A stretch of DNA of 64,000 nt from Bacteroides pyogenes (GCF_014196225.1 NZ_JACIDI010000003.1:182311-246310); one strand, 5' to 3'; numbered from the stretch's first letter, positions 27,326 through 36,282 are shown. Notes: generated from the letters alone by a model not told the origin. Numbers and translations: made by a program.

Positions 27326-27743
27326 TGCTTTTTATTTTTTCGATATATAGTTTATAAAATGCTTCTTTAATTTCGTCCCTTACCCGAATAAATTCAGAGT
27401 GGATAAATTCAGGCGAACCCGTTGCTTCTGATGGGTCTTCAAATCCTATGTGCAAACGATTCTTTACATTACCGGAAAAGGTAGGACAACTTTCATTTGC
27501 ACCACCGCAAACCGTAATAACATAGTCCCATTCTTCATTCAAGTATTTATCTACATTGTCGGATGTATGGTGTGAAATATCTATTCCGGCATCTTTCATA
27601 ACTTCCACTGCTTGAGGATTTAATTTTCCACTCGCTTTTGTCCCTGCGGAATATACTTTTAGTGATGGGTCAAAAGAATGCAAGAACCCATGTGCCATTT
27701 GGCTACGACAACTGTTACCAGTACATAGAATAAGTATTTTCAT
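27318..27743 (-). CDS. arsC: Arsenate reductase ArsC (low-molecular-weight phosphatase type)
   Basis: This 141-residue enzyme reduces arsenate to arsenite. The P-loop is CTGNSCR (Cys7 to Arg13), followed by SQMAHGF. Two further cysteines lie near residues 80-87 ([10 protein letters not shown]), as in thioredoxin-coupled ArsC enzymes. The operon supplies small thioredoxin-like proteins that could recycle it. It lies four bases after the acetyltransferase gene. Confidence 0.93.
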   Translation of the reverse strand: MKILILCTGNSCRSQMAHGFLHSFDPSLKVYSAGTKASGKLNPQAVEVMKDAGIDISHHTSDNVDKYLNEEWDYVITVCGGANESCPTFSGNVKNRLHIGFEDPSEATGSPEFIHSEFIRVRDEIKEAFYKLYIEKIKSNE

Positions 27744-27747
27744 AGCT

Positions 27748-28242
27748 TCAATTATTTATGTTAAGCAACCAATGACCGACATCCTGCCATTGATTAAATT
27801 TCCATCCTATTTCTTTCATGTGTGAAGCTTGCTTGAATCCAAATTTCTCGTGCAACTTTACACTGCCTTCATTTGGAATACAAATTCCAGCAATTAACAC
27901 ATGGATATTTTTTTTATCTAAGTTTTGGAATAGATGGTTGTATAACTCTGTTCCAAATCCTTTTCCGGTATGGTCTTTATCTAAATAAATTGTAACCTCT
28001 TTTGTAGATGAATAAGCACACCTGCCATTCCATTTGTGGATGTAATAGTATCCTACTATATTACCATTGATTTCTCCGACATAATAGGAAAATCCGGAAT
28101 CAATAATCTCACTGATACGTCCTTTCATTTCTTCTACTGAAACAGGAGCAGTTTCAAATGTTACAGCCGTATTCTCAATGTAATAGTTATATATTTCACA
28201 AATCCTACGGGCGTCTTCTAATTTTACTTTTCTAATTTTCAT
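27748..28242 (-). CDS. GNAT acetyltransferase, ArsN-like
   Basis: This 164-residue protein has the GNAT fold with the acetyl-CoA loop (HTGKGFGTELYNHLF, near residues 92-105). The C-terminal HEKFGFKQ and GWKFNQWQDVGHW are typical of the phosphinothricin/ArsN group. ArsN1 enzymes acetylate arsinothricin, a natural arsenic antibiotic. The location between arsR and arsC supports that reading. A glufosinate-type substrate is the alternative. A separate operator copy lies just upstream. Confidence 0.8.
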   Translation of the reverse strand: MKIRKVKLEDARRICEIYNYYIENTAVTFETAPVSVEEMKGRISEIIDSGFSYYVGEINGNIVGYYYIHKWNGRCAYSSTKEVTIYLDKDHTGKGFGTELYNHLFQNLDKKNIHVLIAGICIPNEGSVKLHEKFGFKQASHMKEIGWKFNQWQDVGHWLLNINN

Positions 28243-28278
28243 ATCACTTTATTTATCTGAACATACCAAATGAATGTA

Positions 28279-28296
28279 GTTCGCCAAACAACGAAC
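28279..28296. promoter_or_regulatory. Second ArsR-type operator
   Basis: GTTCG (28279-28283) and CGAAC (28292-28296) are separated by eight bases, the same arms and spacing as the operator before arsR. It lies between arsR and the acetyltransferase gene. No clear promoter box overlaps it. Confidence 0.6.
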
Positions 28297-28321
28297 GTCT
28301 GTCGAAAAAAATATATGCTGA

Positions 28322-28639
28322 TTAACAGCATACATCTTTTACATATACATTAAAAAGGTCTGCAAATAACTTTCGGGCTATTTCCCAGTTCTCCTTATTG
28401 ATACAATACCTCACTTTCGGGGTTTCGATTTCTCCCTGAATTAAGCCCGCATCTTTGAGTTCTTTTAAGTGCTGTGATACGGTCGCTTTAGCTATCGGAA
28501 GTTCATCGTGAATATCCCCAAAGAAACAACTTTCTTGCGATGCCAAAAACAGTAGTATCGCAATCCGGGTAGGATGTCCCATTGCTTTTGCAAAGCGGGC
28601 AATTAATTCCTGTTCTTCAATGTCATTCTTAATCTTCAC
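28322..28639 (-). CDS. arsR: ArsR family arsenic-responsive repressor
   Basis: This 105-residue winged-helix repressor has its recognition helix at [20 protein letters not shown] (residues 48-67). Cys residues are at 38, 79, 104 and 105. The usual ELCVC motif is replaced by ESCFFGD, so the arsenite site is probably not the E. coli type. The chosen start is a GTG at 28637-28639, eight bases after AAAGGAG. A longer frame to 28693 would extend into the promoter box and is rejected. It is the first gene of the ars operon. Confidence 0.85.
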   Translation of the reverse strand: MKIKNDIEEQELIARFAKAMGHPTRIAILLFLASQESCFFGDIHDELPIAKATVSQHLKELKDAGLIQGEIETPKVRYCINKENWEIARKLFADLFNVYVKDVCC

Positions 28640-28659
28640 AATTCTATCTCCTTTATTTG

Positions 28660-28681
28660 TTGTTCGCAAAACTACGAACAA
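28660..28681. promoter_or_regulatory. ArsR operator enclosing the -7 box
   Basis: TTGTTCG (28660-28666) and CGAACAA (28675-28681) form a 7-bp dyad with an eight-base spacer. That spacer is exactly the -7 box of the ars promoter. Binding of ArsR here would block RNA polymerase directly. Confidence 0.75.
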
Positions 28682-28698
28682 TATTTCAAACAAACAAA
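28667..28698 (-). promoter_or_regulatory. ars operon promoter
   Basis: Read leftward: TTTG (28695-28698), 20 bases, TAGTTTTG (28667-28674). This fits the Bacteroidetes consensus fully. Transcription would start near 28660, about 20 bases before the arsR GTG. Confidence 0.75.
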
Positions 28699-28712
28699 TT
28701 TTTCTGCATTTT

Positions 28713-28762
28713 TTAGTGCAAGGTGCAAGTATCTATATAGATAAGCTTGCACCTTGCACTAA
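28713..28762. repeat. Long inverted repeat with four GTGCAAG units
   Basis: Arms TTAGTGCAAGGTGCAAG (28713-28729) and its exact complement (28746-28762) enclose the palindrome TATCTATATAGATA. Each arm has two tandem GTGCAAG units. It lies between the leftward ars promoter and the rightward RNA promoter. No T tract follows on either strand, so a terminator is unlikely; an operator or cruciform is more likely. Confidence 0.85.
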
Positions 28763-28787
28763 CGCTAAAGTATTGAGGACTAAATAA

Positions 28788-28818
28788 TTTGCAAATATGA
28801 AATTTATATGTATCTTTG
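28788..28818 (+). promoter_or_regulatory. Promoter of a putative small RNA
   Basis: TTTG (28788-28791), 19 bases, TATCTTTG (28811-28818) is a full match to the Bacteroidetes consensus. The start would be near 28825. No long coding frame follows before the terminator at 29007. Confidence 0.75.
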
Positions 28819-28824
28819 AACCCA

Positions 28825-29043
28825 CGATATATGCAGAAGAGCATAGGTCAAAGGTGGACAAATAAGGCTATTTAATTTGTGCCTATTTCGTTACCGATTA
28901 TAAGTTTGGAAAAACAAAAGCATTGACTTTTAAGCATATAAGGGGGAAGGTTCACCGACCTCTCTCTCCGCTGAACTAACCGGACAAAACCGGACAAAGA
29001 ACAGCCAAGTCCCACAAATTCAACGATTTGTGGGACTTTTTTT
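28825..29043 (+). ncRNA. Putative small RNA of about 220 nt
   Basis: A consensus promoter and a perfect terminator bound this unit. The longest ATG frame inside codes for only 14 residues (from about 28,834). A second stem is visible: GGTTCA pairs with TGAAC and AACC around 28947-28982. A CCCAC near the 5' end could compete for GTGGG in the terminator arm. It may be a 6S-like RNA, a regulatory sRNA of the ICE, or a decayed leader. I do not recognise the family. Confidence 0.5.
29007..29043 (+). terminator. Strong Rho-independent terminator
   Basis: AAGTCCCACAAAT (29007-29019) pairs with ATTTGTGGGACTT (29026-29038) with a six-base loop, and T's run to 29043. It ends the putative small RNA. 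Confidence 0.9.
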
Positions 29044-29044
29044 A

Positions 29045-29391
29045 TCCCCTTATGTCTGCCCTACCGGACATCATTTAGCCCTTAAAAGACAAAGTTAGTA
29101 ACCTAACTCGTACCCCCGACAACTGAAAGTCCAAAAGGGGTACACTTAGTCCGAAATTGGCGAACTTCTGTCGCTATTTGGCGAGTCTGTATAAGCTTCA
29201 CTTTGAGCTAATTAACGTAGTTTTGTAACCTAAAAAAGTGAGTTTATGAAGAGTACATTTACAAACCGCAAAACCATTTGTGATGCGTAAATAAAACGAT
29301 TTGTTTAGGTTTAACATCTGATAAGACAAAACGAAATGTGTTTTTATTTCACACGACCCACTTGTAATGGAGAATAAAAAATAATGGTTTA
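29045..29391. other. Gene-free junction region between arsenic island and prophage
   Basis: No supported gene lies in these 347 bases. Visible elements are GTACCCC (29110-29116) with GGGGTAC (29137-29143), two GTCC motifs near 29129 and 29150, and TTGGCGA twice exactly 21 bases apart (29157-29163 and 29178-29184). One prophage end should lie here. Transposase sites would be expected, but the exact end could not be read. Confidence 0.5.
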
Positions 29392-30450
29392 TCAACTCCG
29401 TATTCTTACTTGCCTAATAGGTACGTACAGGCTGTTTTTATACAGTATCCCATCATCCATGATGTGTGAATCGCTGCCCGCTATGGCGCAGTATATGCTT
29501 TCCCAAGCTTCCAATAAAAAACGATGCCCCTGCTGATTGAATACAACCTCTTTGTTTCCGTTGCTCGCATTGACAATAAGTACAGAATTATCAATGTATC
29601 CATCGCATACGACTACTTTATACGTCGCATCTCCCCTAAGCCGAAACAAGTTAATGTGTTGCCCGTGATCTCCATAAAAATGCCAATTTCTGTTTATCTT
29701 CCCGGTATATATTGGGACTGTCATATGAGCATAATATTCAAGCCGACCGGGAGTATTCGGCCATATCTCTATTGCGGAGTGCACCGCCCTTCCGAATTCC
29801 CCCCTGCACCATATATCTGAAGCGTAGAACCGGGGTAACCGACCATCTTTGGTTCCCTGATGGAATAAGTCTCCATCCGATACCCACATCTTGCCGTCAC
29901 TTCCGAATTCGAGAGCTGCTAATGTCTCGCCTGCTTTATTGACACACTTAAGCTTTTTGAATGAACCGGAAACGCCCGTTAAGTCTCCGGTATAATCCGC
30001 ATTACCACCGTTGAACTTAAACTTGCCTCCGCAGAGATGCCCGTCTCCGTTCTCATTAATCAAAGCGTTGAACCCGCCCGGAGCATCAGGGTTCGGACCA
30101 GCTTTGAGAACGTTTGCTTCGATGATGGTAGCTTTCAGCGTGTCGATAAATGCCTTGTCGGAGATAAGGGTCTTGATTATAGCCTGATGTATCGCTACCT
30201 TAGTCAATGTCGAGATAGGACGCCAATACTCCTTGTTCGTCACCTCTATACCCTCTGGCACATCCTTAATCGCTTGGTAGTACTGGAAGTTATCCTGCTC
30301 ATCCTTGACGAACACCGTAGCGCCGAACATGGAGTTACCCACATACGATTGCGTCTTGTCATGCGGAACGGGAATAGACGTCATTGGCGTAGGCTTCACA
30401 TCCTCCGTATCTGATATTGTTATTGCTTTCGTCTGTATCATTGTATCCAC
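29392..30450 (-). CDS. Phage tail fibre/tip protein
   Basis: This 352-residue protein is the last gene of the leftward structural operon. Residues 1-100 look like an attachment part (YWRPISTLTKVAIHQAII). The middle has glycine-rich beta repeats (GGKFKFNGGNADYTGDLTG) of the kind seen in tail spikes and fibres. The C-terminus is beta-rich. The start overlaps the end of the 1012-residue gene by 13 bases. Its place at the operon end and its composition suggest a receptor-binding function; no family is recognised. Confidence 0.6.
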   Translation of the reverse strand: MDTMIQTKAITISDTEDVKPTPMTSIPVPHDKTQSYVGNSMFGATVFVKDEQDNFQYYQAIKDVPEGIEVTNKEYWRPISTLTKVAIHQAIIKTLISDKAFIDTLKATIIEANVLKAGPNPDAPGGFNALINENGDGHLCGGKFKFNGGNADYTGDLTGVSGSFKKLKCVNKAGETLAALEFGSDGKMWVSDGDLFHQGTKDGRLPRFYASDIWCRGEFGRAVHSAIEIWPNTPGRLEYYAHMTVPIYTGKINRNWHFYGDHGQHINLFRLRGDATYKVVVCDGYIDNSVLIVNASNGNKEVVFNQQGHRFLLEAWESIYCAIAGSDSHIMDDGILYKNSLYVPIRQVRIRS

Positions 30451-33400
30451 TGCTTAATGTTCGTATCATCGTACTTGAACTCTACATTATCATCCACGCC
30501 GTCTGCATACTCGGTTCCCACGTTCAGCGTGTCGGTATTGCTTGCCAATACCTGACCGTTCACCAGCCACTTAAACGCTCCGCCATTGTTCATCGCTACC
30601 GCCGTGATGTCTTTCAGGCCGTAGGTGATTCTGGCTTTGAGCTGAACATAGTCCTTGCCTCCTATCCTTACTCCGTTCACGACAGAGCGCACAGGGCGGG
30701 GCATGTCGAGTATCTGCCCTGATTCGTCCGCCTGTTCCCAGCTCGTATGGAACCTGCCACGAACGGTTATCTCGACATCTAATGAGGATTCGCCAGCTTC
30801 TCCCGTTTCGCCTTTCAAGTCTTCCACATGCGGGATGTATGCGGTGGGGATTTCGGGCTCGCCCTCGAGGACTTGCTCTATCTTTATGTCCTCAATCTTA
30901 GCGTTTAGCCATCCCGAACTGGTCGCGTAATCTGTGCACCACGCATGAATAAAGTATACTTCGCTCATTAATTCAGCCTTAGTCACTTTAATCGGAAGAG
31001 TTACATAGATATCTTGAGGTTTCATCTCATACATCACTCGAACGGTTCGAAACGGTGTTGCTTTATCTTTTTTCCATAAAATAAAATTAGCGTATCTATG
31101 AAAGGTCACTCCATTCTGTTCAGCCTGTGTTATGCTTATCTTGAAGCTCATAATCAATCCGGCTAACTTGTCATCGAATTGCCCGAAGCGAAAAACCTCT
31201 ATCTTACCTGTATTACCCGAATACTTGTTTGTTTTTCCCGGCAGTTCATTAATGTTCCATGTAAAGTTGGCAGGTAACATAGAGCGCCTAAGGATATTCG
31301 GTCTCACCGCTACTCCGTCCACCTTAATGCCCGTATCCTTATAGCCCCTCTTTTCCCCTTGTACCTGTGCGGTCGGGTTCTCTGCGTCATACTCCCACCA
31401 CGTTTTCGTACGTTGTGAGATGTAAGGCGAGTTTCCGTTATCACCTTTCGAGGAAAGTCCGCTGTCGACGAGCGTCTTTTGTTCATCGCTCCACAGCTTC
31501 CAGTTCTTCGTAACAGGATCGATCTCCGGCATCTTGATTGCTTTTATTGCGTTCAAACGGGATTCGATATCTTCGGGGGCTTCCGTCCAGTCCAGAGATG
31601 TTTTGTTGCCACGAACAAGCTTTATCCAAGAAATAGACGATTCGCCGGTGCCGGAATTCGGAGCCGCGTACACGCTAAGCTTAGTGTTATTCCCAACATC
31701 TGCACCAGATTTTGTCTTCCATTTGAAAGAAACACATGCGATTCCGCCGACAAGTTTATCTTTTATAACCTTGGCAAGCTCAAAGATCCCACCTGAATTA
31801 TATAATAAGAAGCTCTGCTTTCCTTCGCTTAGATTCCCGGCTATGACGACAGTAGCCGTCTCGCCAGCTTCGAGATTCCTTCCCGCCTCTGATATATCAT
31901 ACTCTTTCAGCAAGTAATTCGAATTGCTGACAGGAACATTAGACTTTAACAGCAGATTGCGCTCGCCCAGCAGAATGTCATCCGCAGCGGCTTGCTTAAT
32001 CTTCTTGTCAATCGCTTGTCTGCACTTATCTATGCAGTCCGTCAACGATTTGACGTCAGCCACATATATCTGATACTTCGCATTGTAATCCGCCCTTTCC
32101 TGCTCGGTTATCTTGTTGTCCGCGATAGCGGTTGCTATTGACTCTTGCAGCTTGTCGATGCTGCCCGTACTTGCTGCGAGAAGCTTCTTCGACTTCGTAG
32201 TCAACTCCGACTTCAAGTCAGCTGGCAAGAACTCGTTGTCGAGGATGTAGTTGACGTTACTTTGCAATTGTGCCTGCTCGATGTCGAGCTTCTTAGACAA
32301 TTCGCTCAAGTCCCGGCGCTCGGCTTCGGTGATGATGCTATCACGGAAAGCATCCGCTACTCCGTTCTCTACACCGTTCATCGCATCTGTCAAGTCCTTG
32401 ATGCTGTTTTTCGCAGTATCGAACTGCTGTGAAAGCTTCTGAAACTCTTTCTTCAACGCCTCGAAGTCCGCAGCATTCACATACGGATTTATCCAGTCGA
32501 CGTCTGCAAACGCCGTGTTGTCACGGATAGCCCACAGCCGGGTATTCTCGTCTTTCAGCCAGATATCCCCTTTCTTGTAGCCGTTAATCGGCTTCTCTGT
32601 ATGGATAGTCAGCTTCTCCCTGCCCATCTTAGCAATGTCCGCAAGGGCTTTCGTCAGAGCTGTGTTCTGAATTGCCTCCCATTGATACGATGCAGGGTCG
32701 GAAGCCGATGCGCCGGGACGCAATACGAAGAGATACGATACCGTTGTATCCAAGTCGGTATAGGTGTCTCCCACATGCGTACCGTATACGTCTGCAATCA
32801 TATTAGGCTGTGTGATGGGCTGTCCCTCTGCGTCATACAGCCAAGTGTTCGTAGGGCTTCCCTGCATGGTAGGCGCGCCCTTGCCCTGATAGGCGTATAC
32901 CGCCTTATCTACTTGCTTCTGCAAGCCCTGAATGAGCTTCAACAGAGCGTCCGTGCTCTCCGATGTGGCGAACTCCTGCTCAATCTTGGTTCCGTCGGGG
33001 TTCGTGATGATTATCTTTCCCGCTTCTACGGTAATCACCGGAGAGGGTGCGTAGTTACTCCAAAGGGCTACCGTGTTGAGTGTGTATTTAGGCTTAAAGA
33101 CGGACATTTTCTTGGCTGCCGATGCCACAGGGTCGAGGATGTTCGAACGCCCGTATATCGCTATCCAGCAGAACCGTTTCTCTTCCGTAGTGGATACGGG
33201 GTTTTCATCCCAGCCCGCCTGTCTTAAGCTGTTGTTCAGTTCGTCTATCGTTCCCCAGCCCGCTTGCTTTGTCGGGGCTTGCGGAGCTACACTGTTAGTT
33301 GTCAATATGAAGTACTTCACAGCATTAGCGTCGTCCTCCGGGACAATGCGTACACCTGAATCTACCCATACCTGTTGTGTGTTATCGAATACCGCCAAGT

Positions 33401-33476
33401 TGCCATTCGGAAGCAGGCGGGGTGGTTGACCGTCCATGCGGTCGGGAATCGTTGTGATTGTCGATTTTGTTGCCAT
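30438..33476 (-). CDS. Large phage tail protein (fibre or central tail tip)
   Basis: This 1012-residue protein has an N-terminal beta part, a helical coiled region near residues 340-490 (EFQKLSQQFDTAKNSIKDL; ITEAERRDLSELSKKLDIEQ; ITEQERADYNAKYQIYV), and carbohydrate-module-like beta domains after about 600. GDIWLKDENTRLWAI is of a type seen in tail fibres. It follows the 927-residue tip protein by one base, as is usual for tail fibre genes. Receptor binding is inferred. Confidence 0.6.
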   Translation of the reverse strand: MATKSTITTIPDRMDGQPPRLLPNGNLAVFDNTQQVWVDSGVRIVPEDDANAVKYFILTTNSVAPQAPTKQAGWGTIDELNNSLRQAGWDENPVSTTEEKRFCWIAIYGRSNILDPVASAAKKMSVFKPKYTLNTVALWSNYAPSPVITVEAGKIIITNPDGTKIEQEFATSESTDALLKLIQGLQKQVDKAVYAYQGKGAPTMQGSPTNTWLYDAEGQPITQPNMIADVYGTHVGDTYTDLDTTVSYLFVLRPGASASDPASYQWEAIQNTALTKALADIAKMGREKLTIHTEKPINGYKKGDIWLKDENTRLWAIRDNTAFADVDWINPYVNAADFEALKKEFQKLSQQFDTAKNSIKDLTDAMNGVENGVADAFRDSIITEAERRDLSELSKKLDIEQAQLQSNVNYILDNEFLPADLKSELTTKSKKLLAASTGSIDKLQESIATAIADNKITEQERADYNAKYQIYVADVKSLTDCIDKCRQAIDKKIKQAAADDILLGERNLLLKSNVPVSNSNYLLKEYDISEAGRNLEAGETATVVIAGNLSEGKQSFLLYNSGGIFELAKVIKDKLVGGIACVSFKWKTKSGADVGNNTKLSVYAAPNSGTGESSISWIKLVRGNKTSLDWTEAPEDIESRLNAIKAIKMPEIDPVTKNWKLWSDEQKTLVDSGLSSKGDNGNSPYISQRTKTWWEYDAENPTAQVQGEKRGYKDTGIKVDGVAVRPNILRRSMLPANFTWNINELPGKTNKYSGNTGKIEVFRFGQFDDKLAGLIMSFKISITQAEQNGVTFHRYANFILWKKDKATPFRTVRVMYEMKPQDIYVTLPIKVTKAELMSEVYFIHAWCTDYATSSGWLNAKIEDIKIEQVLEGEPEIPTAYIPHVEDLKGETGEAGESSLDVEITVRGRFHTSWEQADESGQILDMPRPVRSVVNGVRIGGKDYVQLKARITYGLKDITAVAMNNGGAFKWLVNGQVLASNTDTLNVGTEYADGVDDNVEFKYDDTNIKQWIQ

Positions 33477-33477
33477 A

Positions 33478-36261
33478 CTATTTTAGTTTTTTATACTCGT
33501 TTTCTAATATTTCTTCATCGAACACCGATACAAGGTTACACGCCCACATCACATCACCGGGAGTAAGGCGGTATACGTCCTTTCCTTTGTTCGCCTCGTA
33601 CCAGTCCTCATCCGATAGGTTGTTATCATCATGTCCCAGCGGGTTAATGCGCTTGAACTCATAGAGCCTTAGCGCGCTTCTTTTCATTACATCCGTCACG
33701 TCCTGACCGTTACGGACGAATTTCGCCCGCAGGTCTACCGCTCCGTCTCCGAGTTCGGCGAGCTTTTGATTGCTATTAACGTCTACTGGTGCGCCCTCAA
33801 TGACGTTCACAGCGTATATGTCCCACACAGGGGGGATGATTTTCTCCACCTCTTGCGGCAGGTCTGTAAGGTTGCTTGCGCCCGTAGAGCCGTCACCGAT
33901 ATTCACAATGCCACGTATCTTAACTCCACCTTCCGGTGTGTATTCCATGTACGTGCTCTTATCCCTCGCACCTGCGTAGAAATCACCGTATATCATCTGA
34001 TACGGCTTGCCAGTCACCTTGTCGTAGCCAAGCTCTATGATCTCTTTGTGAAGCAGGGAATAGCTGTTGATGCCTGCGTAAAATGTGATGGACGGTGCTT
34101 TCTCGCTGACGGAAGAGAGCACAATAGCACCCTGACGGGCGATGTCCGTCTCGTGCCCCAGCCCTACGATGTCGTCCCCCGCTGCGGGTGCGTCGCTGTC
34201 TTGGTCGCAATCCGTCTTGCTAAGGTCTATGTAGTCCCTGCCCACCGCTACCACCTTGCGCCAGTAGTAGCGGTTTGTAGCCCCGATTGATGCCCCCTCG
34301 TTGATGTTGTCCTCCTTGCTTATTGCCAGCGTTCCGGGCGTGAACTCGTTGTGTATCTCTATCCCGTCCTGACGGGCAAGGAAGAAACAGCGGTAGTATT
34401 CATCATGCTCTTCCACGCGTATGCACTTCATGCCTGCGGGTGATAGTATCTGCTCGCCCCCTACATGTGTCTTCTTTCTTATCTCCAGCGTTTCGAAGTA
34501 CGCTTTTACCTTTACATAGAGCCTGTCCACTACCGCCTGTGTTGTGCCATCCGGTAAGACCTCTACTCCGCTGCCGTTCTCTCCGATGTGGATGCCTTTC
34601 AGAGCTTCGATGAAGTCTTTTGAGGTGATTTTGCCTTCCGAAGTCAAGCCTTTCAAGAAGGTGATCAAGCCGGCAGCCGTGTCGTCACTTAGTCGGGATA
34701 ATGAGCGATGAGCCAACTCTTTGAGAATTCTTAAAGCGGAAAAGACCCGATAGTCATTTGGTTCCCGTTCGTCCCAGCTTTTTAATATATCAATTGCTGT
34801 TTCCTTCTGCTGTCGCTCAAGCACATATTTCAGTTGCGACAGGCTCGAATCCACCTGCCTCTTCCAGCCCTTGCCTACGCTGTCGGCACACTCTATCGTG
34901 GCCATATTGAGGTTATCCAGCTTACGCACAACCTTAGTCATGCGGCTATGGCGATAACCGCTTGTAAAATACTCGTCACTCAGCAGGCGCACACTCTGAC
35001 CGATGGCCAACGGTACACCATTCTCTTCTATATAGATGTAGTCCGTGTCGCCACCATACTTGCTTGCGTCCTCGCTGTGCTTTTCCAGGTAGTCGTTCAC
35101 GGCCGCCAGATAGTCCTGCTCGGCCTGCCTCTCGTAGTCCTCGGGCATCTGGATATTCCAAGGGATATACTTGTCACCGACACGGGGTATTAAGTTACCG
35201 CCAGGGAGTTGTCGGGTTTCATCCGGAAAGATAGTGATGATTTCCCACTCTTTTGTCGCACTATTCCAATTGACTTCAAAGTAGTAAGTACCATTCTCGT
35301 CCGACCCGTGGCCGTTCAGGTCGCCCGACTGGAAAGACACCCTTTTCTTCAGGGCAGGGAGCTCATAGATGTTCGGGTCGAAAGCCATTCCGGAATCCTT
35401 GAAGTAGTAAATGGTGAACGGCTTGCCGTTATTGTCTTTTCTCTGGACGGAGCGTACGGCGGTCACGGTTCCGGTATAATGCGGAAAGATATCCGCGAAT
35501 GCTGCCTCTTCGACATGCTCGTACAGTCCGTATTGCGTATTGCGGTCAATGTATTTTTCCCTCCCTGGTAACTGAAGCCGGGAGAAGCCATAGCGGGTAC
35601 GGTCAATGTTCCGGGTGCTACCGAGCGGTATCAAGCGTGTAAAAAACTTCACGTTGTCGCTGTTCTCAGTTTGCGTCAACGAGGTAAGCCCCTTTAGGTA
35701 GCCGAGCGGTATCCGCTGTCCATGTTCGCAGCGACTCAGATTGATGACGTAACCGTCCACCCACCATTCCGTATCAAAGGCATCCGCCATTTTGCCAAGA
35801 GCTTCCCAACAGGATGTGTTATTGTAATCGATGGTCTTGCGGGAAGTAATAATTACGTCTCCGACAGACCACTGCGGCCCCCCGGAGATGCGGTTCATAT
35901 TGTCTGTCCATTTCTGCAAGTGCTCTCTCGGTGTGCCGTCCAAGCTGAATTGCAGGTTATATTCGCCGTCGGTCAGATACAGGTACTTCACTTGCTCGGC
36001 ATCGTGGATAGGTGCATACAACTTTACCGAATAGCTATAAGTCTGCCGGTTCTTCTGCTTGGGCTTATATTCCTTTTTGACAGAAAACTTAACACCTTCC
36101 AGCATTGCATAGTCATTCACCGCTAACGGCACGTAGGCGGTATGGGTGAAGGATACGGATAAGGCATTCTCGGCCATCAGTTCCTGATTCCAAGTAGAAG
36201 AAGAGGATGTAGAGGCAATCAGCTTCAACTCCCCGGATTGGTTGTATATTTTAAGCTCCAT
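33478..36261 (-). CDS. Phage tail tip protein (tail endopeptidase/Tal-like)
   Basis: This 927-residue protein starts with a gp27/Tal-like region (MELKIYNQSGELKLIASTSS; FSVKKEYKPKQKNRQTYSYS near residue 57) and a second conserved part around 145-260 (CWEALGKMADAFDTEWWVDGYVINL). It lies between the distal-tail-like protein and the fibre genes, the canonical place of the siphovirus tip. The C-terminal half has several beta modules and may carry receptor-binding parts. No clear peptidase active site is seen. Confidence 0.65.
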   Translation of the reverse strand: MELKIYNQSGELKLIASTSSSSTWNQELMAENALSVSFTHTAYVPLAVNDYAMLEGVKFSVKKEYKPKQKNRQTYSYSVKLYAPIHDAEQVKYLYLTDGEYNLQFSLDGTPREHLQKWTDNMNRISGGPQWSVGDVIITSRKTIDYNNTSCWEALGKMADAFDTEWWVDGYVINLSRCEHGQRIPLGYLKGLTSLTQTENSDNVKFFTRLIPLGSTRNIDRTRYGFSRLQLPGREKYIDRNTQYGLYEHVEEAAFADIFPHYTGTVTAVRSVQRKDNNGKPFTIYYFKDSGMAFDPNIYELPALKKRVSFQSGDLNGHGSDENGTYYFEVNWNSATKEWEIITIFPDETRQLPGGNLIPRVGDKYIPWNIQMPEDYERQAEQDYLAAVNDYLEKHSEDASKYGGDTDYIYIEENGVPLAIGQSVRLLSDEYFTSGYRHSRMTKVVRKLDNLNMATIECADSVGKGWKRQVDSSLSQLKYVLERQQKETAIDILKSWDEREPNDYRVFSALRILKELAHRSLSRLSDDTAAGLITFLKGLTSEGKITSKDFIEALKGIHIGENGSGVEVLPDGTTQAVVDRLYVKVKAYFETLEIRKKTHVGGEQILSPAGMKCIRVEEHDEYYRCFFLARQDGIEIHNEFTPGTLAISKEDNINEGASIGATNRYYWRKVVAVGRDYIDLSKTDCDQDSDAPAAGDDIVGLGHETDIARQGAIVLSSVSEKAPSITFYAGINSYSLLHKEIIELGYDKVTGKPYQMIYGDFYAGARDKSTYMEYTPEGGVKIRGIVNIGDGSTGASNLTDLPQEVEKIIPPVWDIYAVNVIEGAPVDVNSNQKLAELGDGAVDLRAKFVRNGQDVTDVMKRSALRLYEFKRINPLGHDDNNLSDEDWYEANKGKDVYRLTPGDVMWACNLVSVFDEEILENEYKKLK

Positions 36262-36282
36262 AAAAAACTATTTAAAGGCTAT

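Larger units (their letters stand above)
1..29044. mobile_element. Integrative conjugative element, CTnDOT-like (partial)
   Basis: A tra operon (ParA to TraJ), mobABC, topB, DUF4099/DUF3945 protein, excisionase-like proteins and rteC identify a Bacteroidales ICE. The tra side runs off the left edge. Cargo includes the methyltransferase-DUF262-HEPN cassette, DUF2971, the reductase-like gene and the arsenic operon. The right boundary is uncertain: arsenic genes may be ICE cargo or a neighbouring island, and the broken integrase at 63.4 kb may mark an ICE end. Confidence 0.75.

Noticed and set aside
29198..29395. A 65-codon TTG-led frame on the minus strand after the last tail gene
   Set aside because: The start is weak, the sequence is low in protein-like pattern, and the area holds repeats that fit a phage end better.
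29392..36261. A diversity-generating retroelement acting on tail genes
   Set aside because: No reverse transcriptase or template repeat was found in the window, although some Bacteroides Mu-like phages carry one.
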